Assembly (NCBI GenBank): GCA_002748355.1
Contig: PDSF01000045.1
Location: 27,212 to 91,211 of the forward strand
Direction of reading: 5' to 3'
Source of the DNA: Planctomycetota bacterium
GTDB lineage: Bacteria > Planctomycetota > UBA1135 > GCA-002748355
Length of the DNA: 64,000 nucleotides
Part shown: in pieces, positions 54,014 to 63,730 of the stretch
How positions within the stretch are numbered: position 1 is the stretch's first letter
Layout: every line of letters begins with the position of its first letter
Program-made: the position numbers and the translations under genes
The notes under the pieces: generated by a model
The model's database searches: none
Seen by the model: the letters and a program-made list of their open reading frames with translations, nothing else
What the model was told of the DNA's origin: nothing

Positions 54014-56071
54014 TCAGTCACCCGCAGAGCATCCCCCCAAAAGAGGATCCCCAGGAGGAAGCGGGCAGCGTGCCGTTTCGCCGGGTCTCTGGGTGCGGCG
54101 GCGCCGAAGGATGGGTAGCAGGTTATGGAGTTCTGGGGCCGCAAGCGAGAGGCGCATGCTGAGTTCGACCCGCAGCGAGGTGTATTCCCTCATAGCAAGG
54201 CCGGCCGCAGCAAGGCCGATCTCCCTAGTTTGTAGATTGGAGAGCAATTCCAAGAGCCATGGCCCAAGCTCCTTCCGGTCCGGGGGGGAGACGATGGCGA
54301 TGCGCAGCCGGGTCAGTGCCCTCCCAAGCGCACGCTGAAAAAGTCGGCGCAAGGCTGGGTCCTCGATCTTCAAGCTCTGCTCGCGGCCGGGCAGAAGCTG
54401 GGCCAATCGTTCATAGTTTTCCAAAATCGCCAGGCGGGCAAGACGGGTGCGCGGCTGCAGCCGAGGTCCCTCCCCATAGGCCAGGGCGAGAAGTATTCCT
54501 CCAGCCCTTGAGCCGGACCGGCTCGCGGCAGCTTCCGCGACGGGGCTTTGCACCGGCCGTCGCCATTCACGGCACAGCTGCAGCAGGCCCAGGTCGCCGG
54601 GGGCCAGCTCCTGCGCTTCGGCAACGAGGGCCAGGGCCTGCTCTCGCTCGGCGACCGGTCGCCGGCGCAGGTATCTGGCCAGAGCCACGCCGCGGTCAAA
54701 GCTGCCCCGGTAAAGCAGTTTGGGCCGCGGGTCTTGGGCGCCGGCAAAGCCCGCTGGACCCCGTGCCGCAAGAAGGCTCAGGGTTGCCTTGTATTCGGCA
54801 AGACTCAGATCCGGCCGCTCCAGTCGCTTCCAGAGCGCCGCGATCTGCTGCCTGCTCAGCTCGCCTCCCGACCAGCGCAGGCAGCGCAGCAACGCGGCCC
54901 GGCCCGGAGCATCGAGGAGGAGCCGGCTTTCTAGCTGATCTCCGAACTCCTTGCCGGGTAGCTCGGCGAGTAGAGCCAGTTTCACCGGATCCTCGGTCCA
55001 GGGCCGATCCCCCTGGCGAAACCAGTCCGGCAAGTCCCCGCTCGCTTGGCAAAGGAGGGAGCGCAGGGCGTACCCCAGCCAGAGGCGTTCGCTGCGACGC
55101 GACGGCTGGGTCCAGGCCTGGCGGAGATCCATGAGCCAGTCACGGCCAAGCGCGGCGTCTGCCGGGCGTCGGTGTCCCCGGGCTCGGCGCGCCGCGAAGA
55201 AGAGCCGAGCCAGTCGTCGCAGCTCCTCCGATTTGTGGCGCAGGAGCCACTCGCCAGCCAGGGTGAAGCTCCTGAGCTCGGCACGCCCCAGCTCCAAGGC
55301 GGCGCGGCTTCGGACGCTTTGCTCATCATGCTGGAGTTGTTCAACGAGGCGGCAGACGAAAGCGCTGAACTCGGCCGGCTCATGGGCCGGGGTCAAGAGG
55401 CAGGCTTCGGCGCAGATCTTCAGTGCCAGAGGCGAAGGCAAGCGGCCCGGTCGCTGCGCCACCGGTAGGACTTCGCGTAAGAGCAGGCAGCCTTCAAGCT
55501 CCAAGGGCCTGCGGGCCAAGCTCCCCGCCTTGGCGAGTCTGGGGTCAAGGAGGATGGGAATGGCGCTTCGCCCCCCCAAGGCACAGCGATCGACCAGATC
55601 GATCAGGTCGCGGATCCCGCGCAGATCCACCGCTTCGATGGGCAGTGGATACAGGGCATCGGGGTCTCGTGGCGCTGCCGCCTTGAAGCGCTGCACGTGG
55701 GCGCGCAGGACCGCACGGGCGCTGTCCCGAATGTCCGCATCTTCTTCGGAAGCAAGGAGGCTGGCAAAGAGCCCCGGAAGCAGCTTTGGGTTGGCGCCAA
55801 GGGCTCGCCGCAGCCGGAGGCGAAGATCGGGCAGCTCCCGGGCGGCTGCTCTGAGTAAGGGGCGAAGCTGGGCCGGGTCTTCGATACGACGGAGCTCGGC
55901 CGCTGCCGCCTGGCGCTCGGCCTGCTCGGGGCTAGAGAGACGCCGCAGTTCGAAGGGCGGTTGTTGAGCGAAAAGAGGGCCGACAAGCAGGAGCAGCAGC
56001 AAGGGCAGAAAAGGGAGTGGATGCACGAAGGTACGGTACGCACTGGTCCGGCGCATCGGAATGTCTTTCAC
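54014..56071 (-). CDS. Exported HEAT-repeat protein, function unknown
   Basis: A 685-residue protein with an N-terminal signal (PFLPLLLLLLVGPLFAQQ) and helical repeats resembling HEAT units throughout (ELRRIEDPAQLRPLLRAAARELPDLRLRL and many others). It is unusually rich in Arg and Leu. The second ATG (56056) gives a better signal peptide start than 56071. Its stop lies 81 bp before the ATPase start, so it may be part of that transcript, although the spacing is looser. The extreme 5' end overlaps the likely beginning of the divergent ppk frame by a few bases. Confidence 0.72.
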   Translation of the reverse strand: MKDIPMRRTSAYRTFVHPLPFLPLLLLLLVGPLFAQQPPFELRRLSSPEQAERQAAAAELRRIEDPAQLRPLLRAAARELPDLRLRLRRALGANPKLLPGLFASLLASEEDADIRDSARAVLRAHVQRFKAAAPRDPDALYPLPIEAVDLRGIRDLIDLVDRCALGGRSAIPILLDPRLAKAGSLARRPLELEGCLLLREVLPVAQRPGRLPSPLALKICAEACLLTPAHEPAEFSAFVCRLVEQLQHDEQSVRSRAALELGRAELRSFTLAGEWLLRHKSEELRRLARLFFAARRARGHRRPADAALGRDWLMDLRQAWTQPSRRSERLWLGYALRSLLCQASGDLPDWFRQGDRPWTEDPVKLALLAELPGKEFGDQLESRLLLDAPGRAALLRCLRWSGGELSRQQIAALWKRLERPDLSLAEYKATLSLLAARGPAGFAGAQDPRPKLLYRGSFDRGVALARYLRRRPVAEREQALALVAEAQELAPGDLGLLQLCREWRRPVQSPVAEAAASRSGSRAGGILLALAYGEGPRLQPRTRLARLAILENYERLAQLLPGREQSLKIEDPALRRLFQRALGRALTRLRIAIVSPPDRKELGPWLLELLSNLQTREIGLAAAGLAMREYTSLRVELSMRLSLAAPELHNLLPILRRRRTQRPGETARCPLPPGDPLLGGCSAGD

Positions 56072-58247
56072 TAGGCACTACCTCAGTTCGCAGCATGGCT
56101 CGATACACTGCTGCGCTTCTTTCAGACCTATTGCTGGAATCCAGCCCTTGAGCCCTACGCCCCCCATCGAAGAGATCGACCTCGAACAGCCGAGTCTCTA
56201 CATCAATCGCGAACTCAGCCAGCTGCAGTTCATCAAGCGGGTCTTGGCGCAAGCGCGCAACGAGGAGCACCCCCTTCTCGAGCGGCTGCGCTTCCTGACG
56301 ATCACGAGTTCGATCCTGGACGAGTACTTCGAGATCCGGGTCGCTGGCGTCAAGCAGCGCATCATGTATCGCAGCACCCATGCTGGGATCGACAACATGC
56401 GCCCGAGCGAGGTGCTCGAACGCATCAGCCACTTCGCCCATACCCTGGTCGAAGAGCAATATCAGATCCTTAACGATGAGCTCATCCCAGCGCTGGAAAA
56501 GGAGAACATCCACGTCGTCCGCCGCAATGCTTGGAGCCCAAAACAGGCAGGCTGGGTCAAACAGTATTTCCGCCAAGAACTCCTGCCGCTCTTGCAGCCG
56601 ATGGGGCTGGACCCCGCCCACCCCTTTCCGCGAGTGCTCAACAAGAGCCTCAACTTCATCGTCTCACTCTCCGGCAAGGACGCCTTCGGCCGCAAGGGTG
56701 GGGTCGCCGTAGTCACGGCGCCTCGAGCGCTGCCGCGGGTCATCCCCATGCCCGACGAGGTATCAGTCGCGCCAAATGACATTGTCTTCTTGTCATCGAT
56801 TATCCATGCCCATGTCGGCGAGCTATTCCCGGGTATGGAGGTCAAGGGCTGTTATCAGTTCCGGGTAACCCGTAACAGCGACCTCTTCGTCGACGAGGAA
56901 GAGGTGGACGACCTGATGAACGCCCTCGAAGGCGAACTGCAGGGGCGTAACTGGGGCGATGCGGTACGCCTGGAGGTGGCGGATAACTGCCCTGAGGAAA
57001 TGACCCAGTTCCTTATGGAGCAGTTCAAGGTCGGCACCATCGACCTCTATCAGGTGAATGGTCCGGTGAACCTGCACCGCTTGGCCGAAATCCCGAGCAT
57101 GGTCAGTCGTTCCGATCTCGAGTTCTCGTCCTTCCAGCCGGCCTTGCCCAAAGCGCTGAGCAAGCAGAACAACCTCTTCGATGCCCTGCGCCACGACGAG
57201 ATCCTCTTGCACCACCCCTTCGAGTCCTTCGTGCCGGTCGTCGACTTTGTCCGGCAAGCGGCAGCCGACCCCAACGTCCTGGCGATCAAGCAGACCCTCT
57301 ACCGGACCAGCTCGGACTACGCCCTGCCGAACGCCCTGATGGATGCCGCCCGTGCCGGCAAGGAAGTCACGGTGGTCATCGAGCTAAGAGCCCGCTTCGA
57401 CGAAGAAGCCAATATCGAGCTGGCCAACAAGCTGCAGGAGGCCGGAGCCTACGTGCTCTACGGCGTCGTCGGCTTTAAGACCCATGCAAAGATGACCCTG
57501 GTGCTGCGCCGAGAAGACGGCGAACTCAAACGTTATGTGCACCTTGGCACCGGCAACTACCACGCTCGCACCGCTCGCCTCTACACCGATTATGGGCTTT
57601 TGACCTATGACCAGGTTCTCGGCGATGACGTGGACCTCGTGTTCCAACAGCTGACCGGACTCGGCAAATCGATGCAGCTGCGCAAGGTCCTGCAATCGCC
57701 CTTTACCCTGCGAAAGACACTGATCGCCAAGATCGAAGCCGAGGCCGAACGGGCTCGGCGGGGCGAAGCCGCACGCATTATCTGCAAGTGCAACGCGATT
57801 ACCGAGCCAGGGGTGATGCGCGCCCTTTTCCGCGCTTCCCAGGCCGGCGTCGAAATCGACCTGATCGTCCGTGGTATTTGCTGTCTGCGACCCGGGATCC
57901 CAGGCGTCAGCGAGAATATCCGCGTCCGCTCCATCGTCGGTCGCTTCTTGGAGCACACCCGCATCTATTACTTCCTGAACGGGGGCGCCGAGGAAATCTG
58001 GCTCGCCTCGGCCGACCTAATGGACCGCAACCTCAAGCGCCGCGTCGAGACCTGCTTCCCGATTCAGAAGCCCAAGCTACGAAAAAAGGTCTTCCGCGAA
58101 GGGCTGCAGATCTACCTCGAAGACAACTGCCGGGCCTGGATCCTGCAGCCCGATGGCAGCTATGAGCGGGCGCGGCCAGCGGAAGGCGAAGAGCCCCGAG
58201 TGGCGCAGACGGAGCTGCTTCGCTCGATCTCCAACTGGGAACACTAG
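56061..58247 (+). CDS. ppk: Polyphosphate kinase 1
   Basis: Reversibly makes polyphosphate from ATP. The open frame is 728 residues; the first 29 do not resemble PPK and overlap the divergent gene, so TTG 56148 (LSPTPPIEEIDL) is a plausible true start, giving about 699 residues, normal for PPK1. Recognisable blocks: YINRELSQLQFIKRVL (N-domain), LYRTSSD, the phospho-histidine motif GFKTHAKM (near residues 472-479), LGTGNYHARTARLYTDYGLLT, and EHTRIYYFLNGG (near 630), which holds the second histidine. Converges with ppx 27 bp away, a common pairing. Confidence 0.95.
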   Translation: MSFTRHYLSSQHGSIHCCASFRPIAGIQPLSPTPPIEEIDLEQPSLYINRELSQLQFIKRVLAQARNEEHPLLERLRFLTITSSILDEYFEIRVAGVKQRIMYRSTHAGIDNMRPSEVLERISHFAHTLVEEQYQILNDELIPALEKENIHVVRRNAWSPKQAGWVKQYFRQELLPLLQPMGLDPAHPFPRVLNKSLNFIVSLSGKDAFGRKGGVAVVTAPRALPRVIPMPDEVSVAPNDIVFLSSIIHAHVGELFPGMEVKGCYQFRVTRNSDLFVDEEEVDDLMNALEGELQGRNWGDAVRLEVADNCPEEMTQFLMEQFKVGTIDLYQVNGPVNLHRLAEIPSMVSRSDLEFSSFQPALPKALSKQNNLFDALRHDEILLHHPFESFVPVVDFVRQAAADPNVLAIKQTLYRTSSDYALPNALMDAARAGKEVTVVIELRARFDEEANIELANKLQEAGAYVLYGVVGFKTHAKMTLVLRREDGELKRYVHLGTGNYHARTARLYTDYGLLTYDQVLGDDVDLVFQQLTGLGKSMQLRKVLQSPFTLRKTLIAKIEAEAERARRGEAARIICKCNAITEPGVMRALFRASQAGVEIDLIVRGICCLRPGIPGVSENIRVRSIVGRFLEHTRIYYFLNGGAEEIWLASADLMDRNLKRRVETCFPIQKPKLRKKVFREGLQIYLEDNCRAWILQPDGSYERARPAEGEEPRVAQTELLRSISNWEH

Positions 58248-58274
58248 CCGGCGCCCTGCTGGCTGGTCGCCCAG

Positions 58275-59801
58275 CTAGGCCAAAACCAGCTCGAAGTCCT
58301 GCTTGCGCAGCTTCCGCGCCTCGCGGGAGAGATCGGCAATGGTCAGGGCGCGAGCGGCGCGCCACTCTGCATCGAAACTCAGGCGCAAGCCCTTGGCTGT
58401 GACCTCAATACCGATGCGATCGACATCGATCTGCTCACGGCTCCTATGCAGCAAGAAGGCCAGCCGCAGCAGGATGATAAGACGCAGTACCCTGGGGCGG
58501 TCACGATTGGCGATGCCCTCGAGGATCTCGGAACGCAGGGTGCGCCGATGCGAACCGATCAATACCGCCAGAACCTCCTGCTCCTGGCGGGAAAAGCCCG
58601 GCATATCCGAGTGGGAAATGATGTAGGCCCCATGCTTGTGGTAGCCCGGGTGTGCAATGCCGAGTCCGATTTCATGGAGTTCTGCCGCCCAGTGCAACCA
58701 CTGACGCTCTTCCGGGTCATCGAGTCCCCAGTGACTTCGAACCACCTCCCAGAGGCGCTCGGCCGTGCGCGCCACTCTCTGGCCTTGGGCGACGTCGACC
58801 CGGAAGCGTTGCAGCAGTTCTCGGATGCTGTGTGCTCGCGGGTCCTGCTGCTGCCAGCGCTTGGCTAGGTCGTAGAGCAGGCCTTCGCGCAGGGCTCCTC
58901 CCGCGATCTCGACCTCCTCAAACCCGAGGTCCTCGCAGAGCGCCAAGAGGATTGCCAGCCCCCCAGGAAGCACGGGTCGGCGTTGCTTCGAGAGCCCGGG
59001 AAGCTGAAGGTTCTCTAGCTGGCCCACATCGATCAGTCGTTTTCGCAGGGCGGTGAGCCCTTCGAAGGTGATGCTGCCAGCGCCCAGCCCCGAGACCTCA
59101 AGGATCTGTCCGATGCTGCGCACCGTGCCCGATGCCCCGAGCACCCGCGAAGGCCGCGATTTGCCAAAGCGAGGCACCAGGGGGCGAAGCTCCAGTCGAG
59201 CCCTGAGCACCGCTGCGTCGAAATGGGCGGCGCTGAGCTGGCCGCCGGGGAAGAACTTCTCGGAGAAGCCCACGCAGCCCATGTTGGCGCTTTCGAGGAC
59301 CTGCGGCTTCATACCCAGCCCCCGAACGATTTCGGTCGAGCCGCCGCCAATGTCAAAGACCAGCCGCTCTTCTTCCGTCTGCCCCATATCGCGGCAAACC
59401 CCGAGGTAGACCAGACGCGCTTCCTCACGTCCGCTGACGATCTCGATGCCATGGCCGAGGACGCGTTGGGCTTCGGCGAGGAAAAGATCCGCCTGCTTGG
59501 CCCGGCGCAGGGCGCTGGTCCCAACTGCCCGCACTGAGTGCTCCGCAAAGCCACGCACCCGCTCGCCAAAACGTATGAGGCAATCAAGGGCCCTTCGCTC
59601 GGCTTCCGGGCTTAGCCCTTTGCCGCGGGACAAGCCCTCCGCCAGTCGTACCGGCTCCTTGATGCGATCCAAGACTTCGAAGCGGTCGACGCCGACGCGG
59701 CGCTCCACAATCATGTGGAAGCTGTTCGAACCTAGGTCGATGGCGGCAAAGTGTTCGCTGCGGCGATCGGGGATCAGGGGGCTTTGCTCGGGACGGCTCA
59801 T
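58275..59801 (-). CDS. ppx: Exopolyphosphatase / Ppx-GppA phosphatase
   Basis: A 508-residue Ppx/GppA family enzyme, which releases phosphate from polyphosphate chains or pppGpp. Visible: AAIDLGSNSFHMIV (about 19-32), VGTSALRRAKQ, the EEARLVYLGV and FDIGGGSTEIV phosphate-binding loops, and a C-terminal HD-like region (HWAAELHEIGLGIAHPGYHKHGAYII), as in long Ppx. It faces ppk, so polyphosphate synthesis and breakdown genes share a 3' border here. Confidence 0.94.
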   Translation of the reverse strand: MSRPEQSPLIPDRRSEHFAAIDLGSNSFHMIVERRVGVDRFEVLDRIKEPVRLAEGLSRGKGLSPEAERRALDCLIRFGERVRGFAEHSVRAVGTSALRRAKQADLFLAEAQRVLGHGIEIVSGREEARLVYLGVCRDMGQTEEERLVFDIGGGSTEIVRGLGMKPQVLESANMGCVGFSEKFFPGGQLSAAHFDAAVLRARLELRPLVPRFGKSRPSRVLGASGTVRSIGQILEVSGLGAGSITFEGLTALRKRLIDVGQLENLQLPGLSKQRRPVLPGGLAILLALCEDLGFEEVEIAGGALREGLLYDLAKRWQQQDPRAHSIRELLQRFRVDVAQGQRVARTAERLWEVVRSHWGLDDPEERQWLHWAAELHEIGLGIAHPGYHKHGAYIISHSDMPGFSRQEQEVLAVLIGSHRRTLRSEILEGIANRDRPRVLRLIILLRLAFLLHRSREQIDVDRIGIEVTAKGLRLSFDAEWRAARALTIADLSREARKLRKQDFELVLA

Positions 59802-59917
59802 GCGCCTCGCTTCTCCATCAGCGGCATGGGGCTACGGCAGCTAAGATGGCGAGGATGCCAACAAGAAGCCTCTATGCAAGCCAGGAGCCGAGGCTAGCCA
59901 AGTAGCGAAGCAAGAAG

Positions 59918-60262
59918 CTAGCGAAGCTGCCGGAGGAACTCGGCCTTGGCCTCGTGCACGACAGCGAGGATGCGGTCAAGCAGGGGCAGGCTCTGCGAGA
60001 GATCCCCCAAGCGCCCAGCGCTCTCAAGCTCGAAGGCGAGTTCTTGCCCTTCACGTGCCGCGACCTGGGCAAGGCTGCCCTTGATGCGATGGGCCTCCTG
60101 CCAAACCGCTTCGGCGTTCTGGCTGTGCACGGCTTCGCTCAGTTCGCTGATCTGTCGATCCACGTGTTCCAAGAACAACTGCGCAATCGCCTCAATGAGC
60201 TCTCGGTCCCCGCCAAAGCGCTCCTCGAGATCAGACCAATCGATGACACCGGAACTCTTCAT
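59918..60262 (-). CDS. Stand-alone HPt (histidine phosphotransfer) protein
   Basis: A 114-residue protein from the ATG at 60260-60262 (GAGG 8 bp upstream); the frame is open upstream but shows no similarity. Residues about 40-80 form the HPt motif with phospho-accepting His in AHRIKGSLAQVAA, followed by EGQELAFELESAG, matching the H-x-x-K-G-S signature. It would relay phosphate between hybrid kinases and response regulators. No kinase or regulator is adjacent, so partners are unknown. Confidence 0.9.
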   Translation of the reverse strand: MKSSGVIDWSDLEERFGGDRELIEAIAQLFLEHVDRQISELSEAVHSQNAEAVWQEAHRIKGSLAQVAAREGQELAFELESAGRLGDLSQSLPLLDRILAVVHEAKAEFLRQLR

Positions 60263-60587
60263 GGCCAAGCCTCGGGCCGAAGTCGGGCCTCCTCTTGAAC
60301 GCAGGGAAGGCCTCGTTGGGCACCCCCTCCAGCATCGGCCGTTCCGAACTCTCCCTTGAGTAGCCAGGGGCTCGGCGAGGCCGTTCTCGCTCGCCGGGAG
60401 GACTTGCCAGTCCCTATCCCGAACTGCGAAAGCGTTCCTGAGGCCCTCCTTTCCTCGGCAGTTTCCCGGCGCATGGAAAGCCCCGCACCGAGCGCCGCCT
60501 TGCGTCGCGGGCGAATACCGCCGCCTTGCTTCTACGCGCCTGGCTCGCAAGGATTCCTGCCCCGCAAGCCACCATTGGAGGGCCGAG
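60263..60587. other. Divergent spacer between HPt and DUF4863-like genes
   Basis: About 325 bp with no gene I can support. Open frames here are extensions of the flanking genes with no conserved features. It must contain promoters for both directions; no site is distinctive. Confidence 0.45.
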
Positions 60588-61046
60588 ATGAAGAAAGACG
60601 AACTACGCAGCGCTGTGGAGGCCCTGGTGCCGGAGCTTCAGGGCATCGACCTCAGCGCTGCGGACGCCGCGGCCCAGATCGAAGCCCGCCTACCGTTCGC
60701 TAGCGAGCAGGTCCAAGAGATCGGTCGCTTGTTCGAAGCAGCCGACGTCGAGGGCGAGCTGATGACCGGCAAGGCCGGAAGCCTTCGCTATGGTCGCCTG
60801 GCCAAGGACCTGGGCGGTTTCTCGGTGGACGCCGTCTGGATGGACGGACCCGGCCCCCTGCACAAGCACCCTGGCGGCGAAATCGACCTTTGCTTTCGCA
60901 GCGAGGGAGAGGGCCGCTTCGATGGTCAGGAGCCCGGCTGGACGGTCTACGGGCCCGACTCGCAGCACGTGCCAACGGTCCGCAATGGCGCGATGCGCAT
61001 CCTCTACTTCCTCCCCGGTGGCCTCATCGAATTCCTGGGGGGCTAA
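60588..61046 (+). CDS. DUF4863-like cupin-type protein
   Basis: A 152-residue protein resembling the DUF4863 group that includes 4-hydroxylaminobenzoate lyase. Residues about 90-105 read GPGPLHKHPGGEIDLCFR, with His and Glu placed as possible metal ligands in a cupin-like barrel; another His lies in PDSQHVPTV. It overlaps the lgt start by one base (TAATG), so they are coupled, although no functional link is evident. The family call is from memory and moderately sure. Confidence 0.6.
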   Translation: MKKDELRSAVEALVPELQGIDLSAADAAAQIEARLPFASEQVQEIGRLFEAADVEGELMTGKAGSLRYGRLAKDLGGFSVDAVWMDGPGPLHKHPGGEIDLCFRSEGEGRFDGQEPGWTVYGPDSQHVPTVRNGAMRILYFLPGGLIEFLGG

Positions 61047-61999
61047 TGCTTGCCGAGCTTCTTTATCCGCGTATCGATCCCGTCTTGCTGGAGCTCTTCG
61101 GGCCCCTGGCGATTCGCTGGTATGGCCTGAGCTACTTGCTCGCCTTCCTGGCCGGGGCCTGGGTGCTGCGGCGCCTGAGCGCGCGCGGCTTCCTCACCCT
61201 CGACGCCAACGGCATCAGCGACTTCATGGTCTGGTCGGTGGCCGGCGTCCTGCTCGGAGGCCGCATCGGTTGGGTCATCGTCTACGGCCACGAGCAGATC
61301 CATGGGATCGCCGACATCTTCCAAGTGTGGAAAGGCGGCATGTCCTTCCACGGCGGATTGATCGGAATGGCCATCTGCTTCTTCTGGTTCGCCAAACGTC
61401 GAGGGATCTCGGGATGGCGAATGGCGGACGCGGGGGCGATTGCCGCGGCACCGGGCATCTTCGCCGTGCGTATGGCCAATTTTCTGAACGGCGAGCTCTA
61501 TGGCCGAATCACCGACCAAAGCGTGCCCTGGGCCATGCGCTTCCCCAGCGACCCGGTGGCCACGCGGCTCTTGTCGGTGCGCGGGCTCGCCACTCGCGAG
61601 AAGGAGCTGCGCATCCTCGAAGCCTACGACAACGGCTCCTGGGCCCAGCTCCGCCAGCAAGTGCCGCTGCGTCACCCCTCGCAGCTCTACGAGGCCTTCG
61701 CCGAAGGGATCTTGCTGGGTTTGACTCTGTGGCTGTTGCTAAGGCTCACCCGCGGCAAGGAGCTGGCGGCGGGCAGCTACGCCGCGATCTTTGCGATTTT
61801 CTATGGCGCGGTTCGCTTCGTCATCGAGTTCTACCGCCAGCCTGACGCTCAGTTCCGCGGGCCGGATGACAAGCTCGGCACCGTGCTCGGTCCCTTCTCC
61901 ATGGGCCAGGTGCTCTGCGCCGGGATGATCCTGGGCGGCCTCTTCATTTGGTTCTTTCTGCGCAAGAAAGAGCAGCCAGAGTCCAAGGCGGCGGCCTAG
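61046..61999 (+). CDS. lgt: Prolipoprotein diacylglyceryl transferase
   Basis: Membrane enzyme transferring diacylglycerol from phosphatidylglycerol to the lipobox cysteine of lipoprotein precursors. The product is 317 residues from the ATG at 61046. The Lgt signature is visible: GRIGWVIVYGHEQIH, WKGGMSFHGGLIGMAI (with the essential His), RMANFLNGELYGR, and LRHPSQLYEAFAEGI. Seven hydrophobic segments are seen. This fits with lipoproteins in the window, such as that at 3082-4290. The start overlaps the preceding gene by one base. Confidence 0.96.
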   Translation: MLAELLYPRIDPVLLELFGPLAIRWYGLSYLLAFLAGAWVLRRLSARGFLTLDANGISDFMVWSVAGVLLGGRIGWVIVYGHEQIHGIADIFQVWKGGMSFHGGLIGMAICFFWFAKRRGISGWRMADAGAIAAAPGIFAVRMANFLNGELYGRITDQSVPWAMRFPSDPVATRLLSVRGLATREKELRILEAYDNGSWAQLRQQVPLRHPSQLYEAFAEGILLGLTLWLLLRLTRGKELAAGSYAAIFAIFYGAVRFVIEFYRQPDAQFRGPDDKLGTVLGPFSMGQVLCAGMILGGLFIWFFLRKKEQPESKAAA

Positions 62000-62032
62000 T
62001 GGAACGACTCGACAAGCGATTCGACGAACGAC

Positions 62033-63730
62033 CTACCCGTCGAGCTTCTCGACGCGGCGCCTTCCGGGCTTGACGACACGGCGCTGCAGGCTGCGGCTGT
62101 CCTCGACCTCTAGGCGCAGCTGCCGGCCGCGGCCCTCGACCTTAGCGACCCGGCCCAACCACTTGCCGTCGACCCGGACCCAGTCGTCGCGGGCGAAGCC
62201 GGGAGCATCCTCTCGCGGCTCCCCCAGCGACTGCTTGCGCTTGGCAAAGGACTGCTGCAGCCAGACCTCGCTGTCTGCGCAGACATCACAGAGCCCGCAG
62301 GGCTCGCCGAGTTCGAGCCCGAAGTGCTCTTCGAGGCGCTGCTGGCGGCATCGCTCGCGCTCCCGCACGTGCTGCAAGACCCCGAGCAAGGCTCCCAAAT
62401 CGGCGCGGAGTTTCTCGTCAGTGCCAAGCGCGGGAGGAAGCTCCTGCGATTCCAGCGAACGCACCACGCGCAGGTCGTGGCGCTCGAAGCTGCCCTCCAA
62501 GACGCCGAGGCTCTCCAGCCAGCGCAGGACCAGTTCGCTGCGGCGATCGCCCCGCTGCTTGACCAGGAGCTCGGCCTTGAGGTCCTCGATCTCCTTGCAG
62601 GCGACCCGCTCTCCCCAGCCGAGCAGGACCTCGTACACGTCGCGATAAAAGCTCCGCTTCGGATTGGCCCAGTTCACGAAGTTCTGCTGCACCGCCAGGT
62701 CTTCTTCGAAGTAGAGCAGCTCGCAAAAAGCCGGGCGGCCATCCCGCCCAGCGCGGCCCAGCTCCTGGCTCCAGGCTTCGAGGCTGCCAGGGATCTGGGC
62801 ATGCAGGACAAAGCGCAGATCCGCCTTGTCGACCCCCATGCCAAAGGCAGGGGTGGCCAGCATGACCGCGCCTTCATCGGCGAAGAAACGCTCCTGCATC
62901 TCATGCCGCTCCTCCGTCGAGAGCTTGCTGTGATAGACGAGGAAGCGATGGCCACGGCGCAGCAGCTCTTGGTGGAACTTCTCCAGCTCCCTGATCAGAG
63001 CGAAGTAGATGATGCCCGAGCCCTCCATGCTCTCGATGCGGCGCAGCAAGTGCTCTACGCGCTGCTCACGGCTCTCCAGCTCCTGCGCCGCGAGGAAGAG
63101 ATTGGGCCGACGAATCCCGGAGCGAAGCAGGGCGGGGTCTCTGAGTTCCAGCTGCCTGACAACGTCGTTCATCACCTCCTGGGTCGCCGTTGCCGTCAGG
63201 GCCATGGTCGGAGGATCACCGAGCAGGGCGCGCGCCTTGCGCAACCGCGAGTATTCCGGCCGAAAGTCATGGCCCCAGGCGCTTATGCAATGGGCCTCAT
63301 CAATGGCCAAGCGGCTGACCTGCAGGCGCGAGGCCAGCTGGGCAAAGCCCGGACTACGAAAGCGCTCCGGCGTCACATAGAGCAGGTCCAATTCACCGCG
63401 CTCAGCCTCAGCGAGGAAGCTCTCGCGCTCGGCCGCCGTCTGCAAACTGTGCACACAGCGCGCGCGAACCCCCTTGGCCCGCAGCCCATCCACCTGGTCC
63501 TTCATCAACGCAATCAGCGGAGAAATCACCAGAGTCAGGCCCTCAAGCAGCAGCGCCGGTAGCTGGAAGACCAGCGACTTGCCCATGCCCGTGGGCATGG
63601 TGACAAAGCCATCGCGGCCAGCAAGGACAGCGTCCAAAGCCTTTGCCTGCAGCCCGCGCCATTGCTCGACGCCAAAAAGGCGCCGCGCGGCATCCAGGAG
63701 TTCCGGGCTATCACTTTGCAGCTTCTTCAT
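62033..63730 (-). CDS. recQ: RecQ-like DNA helicase
   Basis: 3'-5' DNA helicase in recombination and fork repair. The 565-residue product has Walker A TMPTGMGKS (about 44-52), SPLIALMKDQVDGL, DEAH within RLAIDEAHCISAWGHDFRPEY, motif III LTATAT, and helicase C-terminal motifs ATPAFGMGVDKADLRFVLH and QELGRAGRDG. The zinc-binding region near 465-485 has C(R)QQ and CGLCDVC. The HRDC domain usual in long RecQ is absent, and the last 50 residues contain a small KOW-like beta segment (DWVRVDGKWLGRVAKVEGRGRQLRLEV). It is a single-gene unit here. Confidence 0.93.
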   Translation of the reverse strand: MKKLQSDSPELLDAARRLFGVEQWRGLQAKALDAVLAGRDGFVTMPTGMGKSLVFQLPALLLEGLTLVISPLIALMKDQVDGLRAKGVRARCVHSLQTAAERESFLAEAERGELDLLYVTPERFRSPGFAQLASRLQVSRLAIDEAHCISAWGHDFRPEYSRLRKARALLGDPPTMALTATATQEVMNDVVRQLELRDPALLRSGIRRPNLFLAAQELESREQRVEHLLRRIESMEGSGIIYFALIRELEKFHQELLRRGHRFLVYHSKLSTEERHEMQERFFADEGAVMLATPAFGMGVDKADLRFVLHAQIPGSLEAWSQELGRAGRDGRPAFCELLYFEEDLAVQQNFVNWANPKRSFYRDVYEVLLGWGERVACKEIEDLKAELLVKQRGDRRSELVLRWLESLGVLEGSFERHDLRVVRSLESQELPPALGTDEKLRADLGALLGVLQHVRERERCRQQRLEEHFGLELGEPCGLCDVCADSEVWLQQSFAKRKQSLGEPREDAPGFARDDWVRVDGKWLGRVAKVEGRGRQLRLEVEDSRSLQRRVVKPGRRRVEKLDG

